DNA of 64,000 nt from CBDBDZ01 sp965204215 (GTDB taxonomy: Bacteria > Pseudomonadota > Gammaproteobacteria > Pseudomonadales > GM7GCV1), in contig CBDBDZ010000013.1 in assembly GCA_965204215.1 (NCBI GenBank), positions 1-64,000 of the forward strand, in the 5' to 3' direction. The notes beneath the pieces were generated by a model that was given only the letters and a program-made list of their open reading frames with translations, had not been told where the DNA came from and did no database searches. Of the stretch, positions 34,176 to 42,854 are shown piece after piece; within the stretch, counting starts at the first letter, position 1, and every line of letters begins with the position of its first letter. The position numbers were made by a program, and so were the translations under genes.

Positions 34176-35804
34176 ATGGTACCAAGACGTATTTTAGTAA
34201 CCAGTGCTCTTCCCTATGCTAACGGAGACATTCATTTAGGTCATCTGGTGGGTTATGTTCAGGCAGACGTTTGGTGTCGTTACCAGCGCATGGTTGGCAG
34301 CGAATGCCATTTTGTATGTGCAGATGATGCTCATGGTACAGCCATTATGTTGCGAGCCAAAGCCGATGGCATCAGCCCAGAGGCACTTATAGATGCCGTG
34401 AATGAAACTCATCAATGTGATTTTAAGAATTTTTTCATTGAATTTGATCACTACCACAGCACTCACAGCGAAGAGAATCGACAATTCTCCGAGTCTATTT
34501 TTAAAACGCTGGACAGCAAAGGGCTTATCGACAGAAAAAATATCACACAAGCCTACGATGAAAAAGAAGGCTTATTTTTATCTGATCGTTATATTAAAGG
34601 TAATTGTCCCCGTTGTAATGAACCAGATCAATATGGCGATAATTGTGAAAAATGCAGTGCCGTTTACGCGCCGACCGATTTAATTAACCCTTACTCGGTA
34701 TTGTCGGGCAATGCACCTGTTGAGCGTGAATCTGAACACTACTTTTTTAAACTAAGTGAATTTACCGAAATACTTAAAGCATGGGTTCACAGTGGCGTGT
34801 TACACGAAGGCGTTGCCAATAAACTTGACGAATGGTTAGATTCAGGACTGAAAGATTGGGATATTAGCCGTGACGCTCCCTATTTCGGTTTTATTATTCC
34901 CGGCACAACAGACAAGTATTTTTATGTATGGCTTGATGCCCCCATTGGTTATATGGCGAGTTTTGAACACTATTGCCAGCAACGAGGAATTAATTTTGAT
35001 GATTTTTGGAAAGCTGGTGAAGATACTCAACTATACCACTTTATAGGTAAGGATATTGTCAATTTTCACGCGTTATTTTGGCCGTCGCTACTTGAAAATA
35101 GTGGCTATCGCAAACCAACAGCAATTTCGGTCAATGGTTTTTTGACAATTAACGGTTCTAAAATGTCAAAGTCGCGAGGCACTTTCATTAATGCCAGTGA
35201 GTTTATCAATGCCAAAATTCCACCAGAAACACTAAGGTATTATTTTTGCACCAAATTAAGTGCAGGTGTTGAAGATATTGATTTAAACTTTGAAGACTTT
35301 GTACAGCGAGTGAACAGCGACTTGGTGGGTAAAGTGGTTAACATTGCCAGCCGTACCAGTGGATTTATTCATAAATTAAACTCAGGGATGCTCGGTCCCT
35401 GTCTAGATAATAAGGCTTTATTAGATGATTTAGTTAATCAAACAGACAGTATTTTCGAATTTTATGAAAACCGTGAATACGCCAAAGCAATGCGCGCCAT
35501 TATGCTTTTGGCTGATAAAACCAATGAATATATTACTGAACAAGCTCCCTGGCAATTAGCCGAGCGACAGCAAGAAGAAAAAGCCATTGCTGTTTGTACA
35601 ACGGCGTTGAATTGTTTTAAGTATATCATCCATTTATTACAACCTGTGTTACCTGCCATGGCAGACAATGTGGCTGAATTCTTGCAATGTGAATTGAACT
35701 GCCAGCCGAACGCTTACTTAATTGACCATGCTATTTTAAAGTTTAAACCCCTATTGCAAAGGCTTGAATTAAAGCAAGTTGAGCAGTTACTTATCTCTAA
35801 ATAA
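34176..35804 (+). CDS. metG: Methionyl-tRNA synthetase, short form
   Basis: Class I synthetase of 542 residues that charges tRNA-Met. The HIGH-type motif is DIHLGHLVGY near 18, the zinc cysteines are in CPRCNEPDQYGDNCEKC near 145-161, and KMSKSRGTF is near 332. An all-helical anticodon-binding domain follows. The protein stops at LELKQVEQLLISK, the point where the E. coli enzyme (677 residues) enters its linker and C-terminal tRNA-binding/dimerisation domain, which is absent. Short monomeric MetRS forms exist naturally. A family A miniature element begins 6 bp after the stop codon, so loss of the domain by rearrangement is also possible. Confidence 0.93.
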   Translation: MVPRRILVTSALPYANGDIHLGHLVGYVQADVWCRYQRMVGSECHFVCADDAHGTAIMLRAKADGISPEALIDAVNETHQCDFKNFFIEFDHYHSTHSEENRQFSESIFKTLDSKGLIDRKNITQAYDEKEGLFLSDRYIKGNCPRCNEPDQYGDNCEKCSAVYAPTDLINPYSVLSGNAPVERESEHYFFKLSEFTEILKAWVHSGVLHEGVANKLDEWLDSGLKDWDISRDAPYFGFIIPGTTDKYFYVWLDAPIGYMASFEHYCQQRGINFDDFWKAGEDTQLYHFIGKDIVNFHALFWPSLLENSGYRKPTAISVNGFLTINGSKMSKSRGTFINASEFINAKIPPETLRYYFCTKLSAGVEDIDLNFEDFVQRVNSDLVGKVVNIASRTSGFIHKLNSGMLGPCLDNKALLDDLVNQTDSIFEFYENREYAKAMRAIMLLADKTNEYITEQAPWQLAERQQEEKAIAVCTTALNCFKYIIHLLQPVLPAMADNVAEFLQCELNCQPNAYLIDHAILKFKPLLQRLELKQVEQLLISK

Positions 35805-35810
35805 TATTCT

Positions 35811-35929
35811 GAGACCTTTGCAATAAAATTCTTTTACACTCATACTGCGTTATGTTTCATGCTTAAATGCTCATTTACCATCAGTAACCTCCGTTTTTGC
35901 GCGCAAAATTTTTTTATTGCGAAGATCTC
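35811..35929. mobile_element. Miniature palindromic element, family A, copy 2
   Basis: The 119-bp non-coding element has ends GAGACCTTTGCAATAAAA / TTTTATTGCGAAGATCTC and a perfect 5-bp duplication ATTCT (35806-35810 and 35930-35934). It is in opposite orientation to the copy at 14398-14548. It fills the gap between metG and mrcB and ends 14 bp before the mrcB ATG. An in-frame TTG of the mrcB frame lies within it. Confidence 0.85.
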
Positions 35930-35943
35930 ATTCTAGCTTAAGG

Positions 35944-38349
35944 ATGAAAAAGGGCGCCATTGTCAAGAAAATACTTTGGGCTATTTTTGCCACAGGGGTA
36001 CTGTTTACTAGTTTAGGGGCAATAGTTATTGTTGGTGCTTTTGATAAAGTTATCACTTCAAAATTTGAGGGAAAAAAATGGCAAATACCTTCACATGTCT
36101 ACGCCAGGCCATTAGAGCTTTATTCAGGAGCGAAGCAAAGTAAGGAATTACTGGAATGGGAATTGGATAAATTGGGTTATAGAGAAGTAGAGAAAATTAG
36201 TGCGCCAGGGCAATATAAAATTGCCGATTCAGTCATAGGGCGAAATTATCAAATTTATACTCGCGGTTTTGAGTTTTGGGATGGTGTCGATAAACCTCAA
36301 AGTATTAATTTGAAAATTGTTGACGACAAAGTGTCATTAATTCGTGACAGCAGTGGTTCAATGTTATCGGTTATACGCTTTGAACCGCTTCGCATCGGTG
36401 GAATCTACCCATCAAATTTAGAAGACAGGTTACTGGTGAACCTGGATGAAGTACCCGGATTATTAATTGAAACGCTGATTACCGTAGAAGATAAAAATTT
36501 CTATCAGCATTATGGCATATCGGTAGTAGGTATTCTTCGCGCTTTAATTACTAATATTCGAGAGGGGCGAGCGGTACAAGGAGGAAGTACCATTACCCAG
36601 CAATTGGTCAAAAATTTTTATCTCAACAGTGAACGTAGTTTAAAACGTAAAATACGTGAAGCCATAATGTCGCTGTTGCTGGAATACCATTACAGCAAAG
36701 CTGAAATTATTGAAACCTACTTGAATGAGGTGTTCTTTGGCCAGTCGGGAAAACGCGCCATTCATGGAATTGGGTTGGCTAGTTATTACTTCTTTAACCA
36801 ACCTGTTAATGAATTAGAAGTGCACCAAATTGCACTCTTGGTTGGCATGGTGAAAGCCCCTGTTCAATATAACCCTTGGCGGTTTCCACAACGTGCAGAA
36901 AAAAGGCGGAATCTGGTTTTGGAATTGCTACTTCGTCATCAGGTTATTGACGAGGCGACTTATCAACAGGCAGTTAACAAACCTTTAAGTGTGAGTAAGC
37001 GCCCCAGTTTACAGTTAAATCCATACCCTGCAATGATGGATTTATTAAAAATGGAATTGCGAGAGCAATACAATGCCAAAGATTTGGCAGAAAATGGGTT
37101 GGTGTTCTATACAAGTCTTGACCCACAAATTCAAAGAGTGGTAGAAATAAGCATACAACAGCGTCTGGCGCATATAGAAGAAGACTACAAATTTGAACCC
37201 AACAGTTTGCAATCTGCGGTTATTGTGACACAGATAGGAACGGGTGAAATTGTCGCCGTTGCAGGTGACAGGCAAGCGGGATACAGCGGCTTTAACCGCG
37301 CTATTAATGCGGTTAGGCCTATAGGTTCTCTGATTAAGCCTTTTACTTATACGGCGGCGTTACAACAAGGTAATGCCTATCGATTAAGTACTTTGGTTGA
37401 CGATACAGAATTTACTATACCTGCACCTAATAACAGTCAATGGTCGCCAAAGAACTATGATAAAAAAGAGCGTGGGCCTATCGCTTTGATAACAGCATTA
37501 GCAAAATCGCTCAATTTACCAGCGGCTAGAGTAGGGTTGGACATAGGTATTGAATCGGTCACTGGAATGCTTCAGTCTCTGGGTGTAGAGCGACCTGTTG
37601 CTAACTATCCCTCAACATTACTGGGTGCATCAGCATTATCACCACTAGAGGTTGCAACGGCGTACCACAGTCTTGCCAATGACGGTTTTTACGTGCCACT
37701 TAAGATACTCAGAGCGGTATATCAAGCAGATGGTAAACCACTGGCGAGAAAAGGGCATGCTATTGAACAGCGAGTGGATGCTGATATTGTTTTTCTCATT
37801 AAATATGCCATGCAACAAGTATTTGAAACAGGTACCTCAAAACGTGCTTATAAAGAGATAGATAAAGCTATTCGACTGGCAGGCAAAACGGGGACAACTG
37901 ACGATTTACGCGACGTATGGATAGCTGCATTTGGCGGAAATTATAGTACCGTAGTCTGGGTGGGGCGCGATGATAACAAAACAACCCATTTAACCAGCAC
38001 CAGTGGTGCGTTACCCATTTGGACGCAGATAATGGCTATCATTGAGTCTCAAGGTGTAGGTACTACTCAATCGGAAAACATTCACTTTAAGTGGGTGGAT
38101 ATAACCAGTGATAGGCTTAGTGCGCCGAATTGCCCCAATGCAACATTGCTGCCATTTATTAAAGGTACAGAACCTACCAGATATAGTGATAACTGCAGTC
38201 ATCGACAAATCAAGCGAGCGCAACATGAACAGTCTTCTGAGCAAAGAAAATTATTTAATGAGCATTTAAAACAACCCAAGGAGTCAAAAACCAACCCTTC
38301 AAAATCACCCAAACCTTCAAGACCCTGGTGGAAACGGCTGGGGTTTTAG
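35944..38349 (+). CDS. mrcB: Penicillin-binding protein 1B
   Basis: Bifunctional peptidoglycan glycosyltransferase/transpeptidase of about 801 residues. Order: short cytoplasmic tail, one membrane helix (about 8-30), UB2H domain (about 55-135, for the LpoB activator), glycosyltransferase 51 with the catalytic Glu in ETLITVEDKNFYQHYG and GGSTITQQLVKNFYL, then transpeptidase. The latter shows the active Ser-Xaa-Xaa-Lys as IGSLIKPF, the SLN triad in AKSLNLPAAR, and KTGTTDD. The ATG at 35944 is chosen; a TTG nine codons earlier is in the repeat. The Shine-Dalgarno AAGG directly abuts the ATG, so initiation may be weak. The tail is Lys/Pro-rich. Confidence 0.93.
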   Translation: MKKGAIVKKILWAIFATGVLFTSLGAIVIVGAFDKVITSKFEGKKWQIPSHVYARPLELYSGAKQSKELLEWELDKLGYREVEKISAPGQYKIADSVIGRNYQIYTRGFEFWDGVDKPQSINLKIVDDKVSLIRDSSGSMLSVIRFEPLRIGGIYPSNLEDRLLVNLDEVPGLLIETLITVEDKNFYQHYGISVVGILRALITNIREGRAVQGGSTITQQLVKNFYLNSERSLKRKIREAIMSLLLEYHYSKAEIIETYLNEVFFGQSGKRAIHGIGLASYYFFNQPVNELEVHQIALLVGMVKAPVQYNPWRFPQRAEKRRNLVLELLLRHQVIDEATYQQAVNKPLSVSKRPSLQLNPYPAMMDLLKMELREQYNAKDLAENGLVFYTSLDPQIQRVVEISIQQRLAHIEEDYKFEPNSLQSAVIVTQIGTGEIVAVAGDRQAGYSGFNRAINAVRPIGSLIKPFTYTAALQQGNAYRLSTLVDDTEFTIPAPNNSQWSPKNYDKKERGPIALITALAKSLNLPAARVGLDIGIESVTGMLQSLGVERPVANYPSTLLGASALSPLEVATAYHSLANDGFYVPLKILRAVYQADGKPLARKGHAIEQRVDADIVFLIKYAMQQVFETGTSKRAYKEIDKAIRLAGKTGTTDDLRDVWIAAFGGNYSTVVWVGRDDNKTTHLTSTSGALPIWTQIMAIIESQGVGTTQSENIHFKWVDITSDRLSAPNCPNATLLPFIKGTEPTRYSDNCSHRQIKRAQHEQSSEQRKLFNEHLKQPKESKTNPSKSPKPSRPWWKRLGF

Positions 38350-38368
38350 AGTAATCCGGGTTGAACCA

Positions 38369-39514
38369 TTGAGAGTTGAGTTTATTCAAAGTTTAAGAGA
38401 AGTTGATCAGCAGCAATGGAATGCGTTATTTATTGATGAAGGTTCAATATTTTGTCAATATGAATTGTTATCGTTATTTGAAACCAGTGGCTGTGTTAAT
38501 GGTGACAGTGGCTGGCAAAGCAATCATTTATTGCTGTATGACGGACAAAAACTCATTGCAGCACTGCCGTTATACATCAAATATCACTCTTATGGTGAAT
38601 ATGTGTTTGATTGGAGTTGGGCAAATGCCTATCAACGCTCTGGTATTGAATACTACCCTAAAATAATTAACGCCGTTCCATTTACTCCAGTTAGCGGTGT
38701 CAGGTTAGGCTACAATAAAAATTACTTGTTTGAAGATATAACTACCCTGGTTTATAAAACCTTATGCAAGGCTTGCGAGCGTTACAATATGTCGGGTTGG
38801 CATTGTTTATTTCCAAATACTTTACTGTTTGAGACACTTAAACGGCAAGAAGAAATATCGGTTCGGTCTGACGTTCAATTTCACTGGTATAACCGAAATT
38901 ATTCGGCTTTTGATGAATTTTTGGCGACGTTTCGCTCCAGAAAACGCAAACAAATTAAACGTGAGCGGCGCAGCGTTTCTGAGCAGGGGATTGCTGTAAA
39001 GCGCTTTGTTGGAGGATCTATTCCTGAACAAGAATGGTCAGCCTTTTACCAATGTTATTGTGAAACTTATAATAAACGAAGTGGTCACAATGGTTACCTT
39101 AATCGACAGTTTTTTGAGGGTTTGAGAACAAGTTTTGCAGAGCATTTAATGCTGGTGTCTTGCTATAATCCCAGCGATGAAGTTGTAGCATCTGCGTTAT
39201 TTTTTCACGATAAGCAACAGCTATATGGACGTTATTGGGGTATGCTGGGCGATGTTGACTGTTTGCATTTTGAGGCTTGTTTCTATCAGGGTATTGAGTT
39301 TTGTATTGAGCATAATTTACAGCAATTTAACCCTGGTACACAGGGGGAACATAAATTATTTAGAGGATTTGAGCCAACCACAACAACATCATGTCATTGG
39401 ATAGCTCATTCACAATTTAGGCAAGTTATTCAGCAATTTGTGGAACAAGAGTCAAGGCATATTGATGTTTATAAAACACATGCCGAAGAATATTTGCCTT
39501 TTCGCAAGAACTAA
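38369..39514 (+). CDS. FemAB/GNAT-like protein (DUF482 family)
   Basis: Protein of 381 residues matching the PF04339 peptidogalycan-type family. It shows the two-fold GNAT-like layout of Fem proteins, with FDWSWANAYQRSGIEYYPKI near 73, FRSRKRKQIKRERR near 190, and RYWGMLGDVDCLHFEACFYQ near 287. Families of this kind transfer acyl or aminoacyl groups, but the substrate is not established. The start is TTG at 38369, 19 bp after the mrcB stop, so it is likely co-expressed with the cell-wall synthase. A role in the envelope is plausible but not shown. Confidence 0.75.
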   Translation: MRVEFIQSLREVDQQQWNALFIDEGSIFCQYELLSLFETSGCVNGDSGWQSNHLLLYDGQKLIAALPLYIKYHSYGEYVFDWSWANAYQRSGIEYYPKIINAVPFTPVSGVRLGYNKNYLFEDITTLVYKTLCKACERYNMSGWHCLFPNTLLFETLKRQEEISVRSDVQFHWYNRNYSAFDEFLATFRSRKRKQIKRERRSVSEQGIAVKRFVGGSIPEQEWSAFYQCYCETYNKRSGHNGYLNRQFFEGLRTSFAEHLMLVSCYNPSDEVVASALFFHDKQQLYGRYWGMLGDVDCLHFEACFYQGIEFCIEHNLQQFNPGTQGEHKLFRGFEPTTTTSCHWIAHSQFRQVIQQFVEQESRHIDVYKTHAEEYLPFRKN

Positions 39515-39550
39515 AATTGAAAATGAGATACAATATCAGGGTTACCTTAT

Positions 39551-39722
39551 TATTGATTTGGCATGAAAATACTGAGCTAATATGTGGTACAAGGAAGTGC
39601 CTCCGACGAGCGATAGCTCGGTCGCGAGCTATTGAAATACAAGAAAATTCACATATTTTTGCCAGTATTTCAATGGTGACCAATAAAATACGCAGGAGCG
39701 ATATTTTATTGCCAGGTTAATG
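39551..39722. repeat. 172-bp structured repeat, copy 2
   Basis: Same length and orientation as the copy at 23521-23692. Conserved landmarks are TTGGCATGAAAATAC at the left, the hairpin CGAGC-GATA-GCTCG in the middle, and GACCAATAAAATA then ATATTTTATT at the right. It ends 33 bp before the galU start. No coding frame is present. Confidence 0.75.
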
Positions 39723-39755
39723 TTAATAATAATGGAAATATAACCAAGAGAAGCA

Positions 39756-40646
39756 ATGATAAAACCTATAACTAAAGCCATCATTCCTGTGGCAGGGCTG
39801 GGAACCAGAATGTTGCCTGCAACCAAAGCCATTCCTAAAGAATTGCTTCCTATTGTTGATAAGCCCATTATTCAACATGTTGTTGAAGAGGCAATAGCAG
39901 CTGGAATTACTGAAATAGTGCTGGTAACTCGCTTTGGGAAAGAGGCGATAGAAAATCATTTTGATGCACATTATGAGCTTGAGCACCGCTTAAACACGAA
40001 AGGTAAAGAAGTTATTTATAATGCTGTGGTCAATATTATCCCGGATAATATTCAGATAATATCTGTCAGGCAGGCGGATGCGAGCGGGTTAGGTCATGCT
40101 ATTTTGTGTGGTAAAAAAGTGATTGGCGATAATCCTTTTGCTGTGTTATTGCCAGATGTCTTTGTTATTCCCCCATTGGATAAAACAGAAGATAATGATT
40201 TATTGACCATGGCTAACCATTGGAATCAATCAGGAGAGGGTCAAATTATGGTGCAAAAAGTAGCCGATGAAGATGTTAGCAATTACGGTATTGCGGATAT
40301 TAACTGCGCAAATTTAAATGTTAAAGAATCTAAGCCTATTAATCGATTGGTTGAAAAGCCTAAATCAAATGATGCACCCTCTGACCTGGCAGTGGTAGGG
40401 CGCTACATATTACCTGGCAAAATTTTTGATATTTTGCAATCAACGGGAAAAGGTGCTGATGATGAGGTTCAACTGACGGATGCATTGGATACGTTGCTGC
40501 AAACTGATCGGTTAAATGCGTTTCTTACCAGCGCGAAAAATTATGATTGCGGAAATAAGTTAGGGTTTCTAAAAGCTAATTTAGCGCTGGCAATGCGTAA
40601 TGATGCTATGAGAGCTGAACTAAAAACAATGTTTCAAAATGGTTGA
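39756..40646 (+). CDS. galU: UTP-glucose-1-phosphate uridylyltransferase
   Basis: Enzyme of 296 residues making UDP-glucose, the start point for UDP-glucuronate (Ugd) and UDP-galactose (GalE) downstream. The nucleotide-binding signature is [20 protein letters not shown] near 9-28; the glucose-1-phosphate site includes [12 protein letters not shown] and GRYILPG, and the end [14 protein letters not shown] is typical. Length and motifs are standard. It overlaps rfaH by 8 bp, an arrangement that couples sugar supply with the regulator of the locus. Confidence 0.95.
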   Translation: [296 protein letters not shown]

Positions 40647-41172
40647 TTCTATTGATGCGCCAGCCTTAAGCCAGATGCCAGAAGGCAATCAACTGCAATG
40701 GACAGTGGTTATGACCAAGCCACGACAAGAGGCTATTGCAGAAAAAAATCTGCAAGCCCAGCACTTTGAAACCTATATTCCTCTTTCGCCCAGGTACAAC
40801 AGGAATAATTATGTTGATGGTAAATGCCCCATGTTTCCAGGCTATTGTTTCGTAGGATTTACCAGCGAGCAATCTGTTGCGGTATTGCGTTCAACAGTAG
40901 GAGTATTATCACCAGTAAAGTTTGGGGGCAAAGTAACAATTCTTCAGCGGCAAATTATCGACGCTATCTGCAATGCAGAAAAATTTATTAATGACAATGT
41001 AGCGCGAATTAATATTGTTAAAGGCGACAAGGTTTTAATCCAATCTGGGCCATTAAAGGGTTTGGAAGCGTTGGCATCCAGAATAGCGGACGATAGGATA
41101 GAAGTGTTATTCAAGTTGATAGGGAAGCAGCAAAAGGTGATGGTTGAAGCCAATCAAGTGAAAAAGCTCTAA
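40639..41172 (+). CDS. rfaH: Transcription antiterminator RfaH
   Basis: NusG paralogue of 177 residues. The NGN domain opens with WTVVMTKPRQEAIAEKNLQA near 20 and has PMFPGYCFVGF near 72; the C-terminal ~60 residues correspond to the switch domain with KGDKVLIQSGPLKGLEA. The shape VMTKPRxE and lack of the standard NusG KOW spacing favour RfaH over NusG. RfaH loads at ops sites and lets polymerase pass terminators in long polysaccharide operons while recruiting ribosomes. An ops-like site lies only 125 bp downstream, ahead of the glycan genes. Confidence 0.88.
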   Translation: MVDSIDAPALSQMPEGNQLQWTVVMTKPRQEAIAEKNLQAQHFETYIPLSPRYNRNNYVDGKCPMFPGYCFVGFTSEQSVAVLRSTVGVLSPVKFGGKVTILQRQIIDAICNAEKFINDNVARINIVKGDKVLIQSGPLKGLEALASRIADDRIEVLFKLIGKQQKVMVEANQVKKL

Positions 41173-41187
41173 ATATTTACAATTTAA

Positions 41188-41215
41188 TTGTCAACAGGTA
41201 ATAAATATCTATAAT
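41188..41215 (+). promoter_or_regulatory. Strong sigma70 promoter of the glycan locus
   Basis: TTGTCA at 41188-41193 and a perfect TATAAT at 41210-41215 are 16 bp apart, just after the rfaH stop. Transcription should start near 41222. A 7-bp hairpin CTCTCAA-TGT-TTGAGAG (41233-41249) and the ops-like site follow in the leader. Confidence 0.75.
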
Positions 41216-41295
41216 GTTCACCCCATGAACGGCTCTCAATGTTTGAGAGTCGCAAGTTTCTACAAACTAGGGTTTACTATTATTATGTAATGCCT

Positions 41296-41307
41296 TGCGG
41301 TAGCCTG
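41296..41307 (+). promoter_or_regulatory. ops-like RfaH recruitment site
   Basis: TGCGGTAGCCTG matches the ops core GCGGTAGC and, apart from the first base, the consensus GGCGGTAGNNT. It is about 75 nt downstream of the predicted transcription start and lies on the coding strand, as required for RfaH loading onto the exposed non-template DNA. The rfaH gene is immediately upstream. Confidence 0.65.
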
Positions 41308-41366
41308 CATAAATGCTTTACTTACAGGAATATTGTTGCGGGCGAAATGATTAAAGAAACCTTTAA

Positions 41367-41606
41367 CCTAGATTCCGCAGTTGAACGTTAATTTTACTCC
41401 TAGCGCTTGAATGTTATTGATAAGCCCTTATTCTTCGATTCACTTCATAAGTGAATTACAAACCGCTACCTGGTTTTACAGCCCTTTTCAGTTCACACTG
41501 CTGCGTTATGGCTTTTGGTAAGGGTTACAACCATTACCTGCAAGCCACGCCTTGCATTATTTCCTGAAAATAACTGTAAATTCCAGGTTCAACTGCGGAA
41601 TCTAGG
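41367..41606. mobile_element. Miniature palindromic element, family C, complete copy
   Basis: The 240-bp element has perfect 20-bp inverted ends CCTAGATTCCGCAGTTGAAC / GTTCAACTGCGGAATCTAGG and a 5-bp duplication TTTAA (41362-41366 and 41607-41611). It lacks a transposase. It has inserted between the ops-like site and the first gene of the glycan operon, ending 7 bp before that ATG. Removing it restores a compact leader with AAAGAAA ahead of the start. Partial copies lie at 15661 and 32526. Confidence 0.9.
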
Positions 41607-41613
41607 TTTAAGA

Positions 41614-41931
41614 ATGTCTACATTAGAACAAGAGTTAAAAGTACTGAAAGTTATTGAGAGTAATCCTGATATATCCCAACGGCAATTAGCTAAAAATTTA
41701 GGGTTAAGTCTGGGTAAGTCTCACTACGTGCTAAGGGCATTAGTTGAAAGAGGTTTGGTCAAAATGAACAACTTTAATCAGTCTGATAATAAGTTAAAGT
41801 ACATGTATATGTTAACGCCTAAGGGATTGGCAGAAAAGACAAAAATTACTCGCTCATTTTTGCAGCAGAAATATAGAGAATATGAAATATTGCAAAAAGA
41901 AATAGAGTTACTGGAGCGAGAATTTCAGTGA
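41614..41931 (+). CDS. MarR-type EPS-associated transcriptional regulator
   Basis: Small regulator of 105 residues. A winged helix-turn-helix is seen in residues 5-70 (SNPDISQRQLAKNLGLSLGK, then LVERGLVKMNNF), and a C-terminal coiled coil (about 78-105) serves dimerisation. It matches the family of MarR-like proteins found at the head of exopolysaccharide loci. The ATG at 41614 is chosen; a longer frame reaches back to 41515 but would lie inside the miniature element. It is the first gene after the ops site, so it may both be read by RfaH-modified polymerase and adjust the locus. Confidence 0.85.
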   Translation: MSTLEQELKVLKVIESNPDISQRQLAKNLGLSLGKSHYVLRALVERGLVKMNNFNQSDNKLKYMYMLTPKGLAEKTKITRSFLQQKYREYEILQKEIELLEREFQ

Positions 41932-41956
41932 TAATATGGGTTTAACGTAGTAGTTT

Positions 41957-41980
41957 CGAGCGCAGGTATTGCAAAGCTCT
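41957..41980. repeat. Family B repeat end
   Basis: CGAGCGCAGGTATTGCAAAGCTCT matches the conserved right end of the family B miniature elements (compare 61281-61307). Only the end is present. It sits between the EPS regulator and the mntA-like gene. Confidence 0.5.
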
Positions 41981-42001
41981 TAATATAAATTTTAGCTAAA
42001 A

Positions 42002-42298
42002 ATGCGTTTAACCGCAGAACAGGTTGAAGCCATTAAAGCAACATTTTGCAGTGTGTTTAAGAAAGGGTCAATAATGCTGTTTGGCAGTCGAACTGATGAT
42101 TTAAAAAAAGGTGGCGATATTGACTTATTTATTGATACTGAAGATACTAAATCCTGTTTTACAGAAAAGCTTCGTTTTTTAGTGTTGCTTAAGAGACGTA
42201 TAGGAGAACAAAAAATTGACGTGTTAATATCGAGTAATACACCAAATTATTTACGAGACGAAATCTGTCAAAAAGGCATACTTATATGGAAAATATAA
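42002..42298 (+). CDS. mntA: MntA-type nucleotidyltransferase antitoxin
   Basis: Minimal nucleotidyltransferase of 98 residues. The catalytic signature is FGSRTDDLKKGGDIDLFID: Gly28-Ser29, then Asp39 and Asp41 as the metal-binding pair. The C-terminal strand QKIDVLISSN carries the third acidic residue. In the MntA/HepT system this enzyme adds AMP to a tyrosine of the HEPN toxin and thereby silences it. It overlaps the hepT-like gene by 13 bp, with the antitoxin first. The pair sits between the EPS regulator and wzz, so it is probably co-transcribed with the glycan genes. Confidence 0.88.
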   Translation: MRLTAEQVEAIKATFCSVFKKGSIMLFGSRTDDLKKGGDIDLFIDTEDTKSCFTEKLRFLVLLKRRIGEQKIDVLISSNTPNYLRDEICQKGILIWKI

Positions 42299-42741
42299 AC
42301 CTTGATAAAACTTTCACTGAGTGCGATATACATTTGTTAAGAATGAATTCCGCTTATAGGAAAATTGCAGAAAAGCTTCCATTTACTGCCCAAAGTTATT
42401 TTGATTTAGATGACGATGAAATCGAGCATATTGATCAATTTTTGTTTCGCTTCAGTAAATTACAAGATGCAATTGGGCAGCGGCTTTTTAAAAAGGTACT
42501 TTTAGCACTGAAAGAAGATATAGAGACAATGGCATTTATTGATATTTTAAATCGGTTAGAAAAATTACAAATTATAGATTCTTCTAACCAATGGGAATTG
42601 CTAAGAGAATTAAGAAATTCAATTGCTCATCATTATGATAATGACCCACTTGAAATGAGCCAGGCATTAAATATAATATTTGAATCAAAAACAATATTGG
42701 AAAGCATTTACCAAAAAATATCTAGCCGTTTCAAGAGTTAA
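42286..42741 (+). CDS. hepT: HepT-type HEPN toxin
   Basis: All-helical HEPN protein of 151 residues. The active RNase motif with its modification site, R-X4-H-X-Y, is complete: Arg110, His115 and Tyr117 in RELRNSIAHHYDND. Known HepT toxins cleave or nick RNA until MntA adenylylates that tyrosine. The partner gene overlaps upstream, and length and order match the two-gene operons. Nothing is disrupted, so the pair looks functional. Confidence 0.88.
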   Translation: MENINLDKTFTECDIHLLRMNSAYRKIAEKLPFTAQSYFDLDDDEIEHIDQFLFRFSKLQDAIGQRLFKKVLLALKEDIETMAFIDILNRLEKLQIIDSSNQWELLRELRNSIAHHYDNDPLEMSQALNIIFESKTILESIYQKISSRFKS

Positions 42742-42800
42742 TAATCAATACGCGTAATTGATTTTACAAAAAACACAACTGTTAGTTTTGTATAATGCCA

Positions 42801-42827
42801 CGAGCGCAGTAATTATGCAAAACGCTC
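42801..42827. repeat. Family B repeat end with upstream -10
   Basis: CGAGCGCAGTAATTATGCAA plus AACGCTC matches the right end of family B elements. A TATAAT (42791-42796) lies directly before it, 59 bp ahead of wzz, and may start transcription, but no good -35 is in place. Confidence 0.5.
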
Positions 42828-42854
42828 AGAAAATAATTCCAATTAAAACTTATC

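Noticed and set aside
41515..41613. Upstream extension of the EPS regulator
   Set aside because: These codons lie inside the family C miniature element, whose duplication ends 3 bp before the true ATG.
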